From Chaetorhynchus papuensis (Eukaryota; Chordata; Aves; Passeriformes; Rhipiduridae), in the NCBI GenBank assembly GCA_013396525.1, contig VWYX01001249.1, positions 1 through 64,000 on the forward strand: a stretch of 64,000 nt of DNA. The letters run 5' to 3'. The translations under genes were made by a program, and so were the position numbers. This document shows positions 62,452 to 64,000 of the stretch, piece after piece. The notes under the pieces were generated by a model. That model had not been told where the DNA came from. It made no database searches and saw only the letters and a list, made by a program, of their open reading frames with translations. Each line of letters starts with the position of its first letter. The stretch's first letter is position 1.

Positions 62452-63537
62452 AGTGAGGTGGGTTCTTGCCTTTTTTTTTAAAATGGTATATGCCTGGTAC
62501 TGTTTCTAGACATAGCAGAGTTTTCTACAACATGACAGAAAGGACAGCAATAAATCTTGAAAACAAATAAAAACCTACAGACAAATGTCTGGCTACTGCT
62601 TGACTGAATTATGTTTGCTTAGGGAAAAATTAAATTGAAATGAAGAAAAAAAATTGGTTTTAAAAAAACCACCAACTCACCGTTATTTCGTGTTTTTCAC
62701 AGTTCTTTTCATGGTTCTTTCTTCTTTTACATTACACATGGTGTGTAGGGTGGAGAATTCAGTGCAGCTGTGACTATGACTTCATCCAGGCTATGGTGAA
62801 AGTACATCATATCTCATACAAAATAAATATATAATGTATTTTCATGCCTGTATTTAGCATCCAATGCTTTTTTAATAAGCTTTACAACAAAATATACTTT
62901 TACGTGAGGAACCTTACAAAACATGGGAGCATTTTGTATGCGTCATATTATAATGAGATTCTTTTGCACCATCTGTATGGTTGAAAATCCTTGCTTGGTT
63001 TTTGGGTTGACTCATAACTCTGTGGTCACTTAAAGTGACAACAATACGAAAGAGAAATACAGATTTCCATTTAGTAGTCCTGGAGTCATAAGTGGAGTTT
63101 AATGTGGGATGTATCACTCAGTGGGGTGTGCAAAATTACAGTCAACATAATTTCTATTAAAGAGTTTTCACGAAATAAATGCCAAAATAAGTGTGTTCAT
63201 ACCATGTTATAATTCAAAGAATTAACATGCTTTATGAAAAAGAACAAAGATAATCTCCAATTTTCAGGGAGCAAACACAGGCTTGCTGTATTCAGTATGC
63301 TGTCCTAACTATGGATGGGAAAGCAATTACTTGCTTCTACTGTACATGGCACTGGAAGCAAAACTGTACGACACATCATCTGCAAAAATGTGGCTTACAT
63401 AACAAGCTTTAACAAGCAAAGCAATTAGTCTCTATGTTCTAGTGCACCGTAAATATGATGGAATTAATTTACCTTTTTAAACACAGCAATTTTACACATG
63501 CAGCAAGCTAAAGACTATGCGAGCGCTCACTACCAAC

Positions 63538-63716
63538 AGTACATTGTTGGCTGACAACAATGCACTGCCCACACAGTGCAAAGTGAAGAACAAACCCAAC
63601 TTGGAGCCACTCTGAACAACCATGAGCAGCTGTGCTACACTGCAGCTTTGGCAATAATTGGGTAACGCGAGGTCTGGTGCTCCTATCAGGGAGTACATTG
63701 TTGGAAATCAACAATG
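63538..63716. repeat. Paired identical hairpins in a 179-bp segment
   Basis: AGTACATTGTTGG, five variable bases, then AACAATG occurs at 63,538-63,562 and again at 63,692-63,716. Each copy contains a perfect 8-bp stem (CATTGTTG/CAACAATG) with a different 5-base loop. A third perfect stem (TGCACTG, CCCACA, CAGTGCA) lies at 63,561-63,580. This could be an old non-autonomous DNA transposon or a terminal-repeat element, but I cannot name a family. Confidence 0.75.
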
Positions 63717-63951
63717 ATGCTGTTTGGGTTGGTCCTACTTATTTCAGGAAAAGGTACCTGTGTGACAGCCAACATAGGCTGTAGGAGTGACTGGGCTAAC
63801 AAGGAATGGGAGGAGCACTGACACTGAAGAACCTGGTAAGAATATTACACATTGAACAGAGCACGTGTTACAGAGGATTTCCGAAAGTATGAAAACATTT
63901 GGGAGTTACTAGATTTTGGAAAACAGAAATCAGCTGTAAAATGTCTGTATA

Positions 63952-64000
63952 TTACAGGATGACAGAACGGCTGAGGTTGGAAGAGACCTCTGGATGTCAT
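63952..64000 (-). mobile_element. CR1 LINE 3' end, cut by the window edge
   Basis: ACAGGATGACAGAACGGCTG then AGGTTGGAAGAGACCTCTGG and ATGTCAT match the antisense 3' end of a CR1 element. The rest lies outside the window. Confidence 0.85.

Larger units (their letters stand above)
61251..63950 (-). other. Intron sequence of the otogelin-like gene
   Basis: Intron upstream of the 80-bp exon, running toward the window end. It contains a 9-bp-stem hairpin at 61,579-61,602, a G-rich tract at 62,422-62,451 and a hairpin cluster at 63,538-63,716 (all listed separately). No minus-strand frame here has the cysteine-rich character expected of the missing upstream exon. Confidence 0.6.

Noticed and set aside
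1..64000. Endogenous retrovirus, LTR or integrated viral gene
   Set aside because: No gag/pol/env-like frame, primer-binding site or paired LTR seen. The only reverse transcriptase remnant is CR1.

Overview
This window is vertebrate nuclear DNA, almost certainly from a bird. It is AT-rich, has no long open reading frames, and carries at least eleven truncated CR1 (chicken repeat 1) LINE copies in both orientations. The CR1 copies show the usual avian 3' end, a TCTTTAAGGTCCYTTCCAACC-like tail followed by short ATTCTATGATTC-like repeats. The only recognisable protein-coding gene is the 3' end of an otogelin-family gene on the minus strand, most likely OTOGL (otogelin-like, an inner-ear acellular-membrane glycoprotein).

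Layout. Bases 1-59,600 are a gene-poor region on the 3' side of that gene. They hold a recent 161-bp duplication with a 20-bp perfect palindrome at 3.95-5.2 kb, AT microsatellites at 6.5 and 7.3 kb, and CR1 fragments at 18.0, 21.9, 22.9, 23.8, 25.6, 27.1, 32.2, 37.7 and 52.3 kb. They also hold a pure AAACC microsatellite at 28.4 kb, a 666-bp segment bracketed by identical 31-bp direct repeats at 33.6-34.4 kb, a 36-bp-unit minisatellite at 40.35 kb and a small CpG-rich block at 42.7-43.2 kb. Bases 59,678-61,250 carry the last two coding exons (66 and 26 complete codons), which encode most of the C-terminal cystine-knot (CTCK) domain. The rest of the window, to 64,000, is intron of the same gene, with a G-rich quadruplex candidate, a cluster of hairpins near 63.6 kb and the edge of another CR1 at the end.

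Context. In vertebrates OTOGL is followed, in the same orientation, by PTPRQ (established synteny, recalled). I recognise no PTPRQ fibronectin-III exon here. Bases 1-59.6 kb therefore look like OTOGL-PTPRQ intergenic DNA, and the CpG-rich block is the most obvious candidate regulatory element. I found no tRNA, rRNA, CRISPR array, prokaryotic gene or new multi-gene system. The unusual items are structural DNA features (duplications, palindromes, hairpins and rearranged CR1 copies), reported below with modest interest scores.
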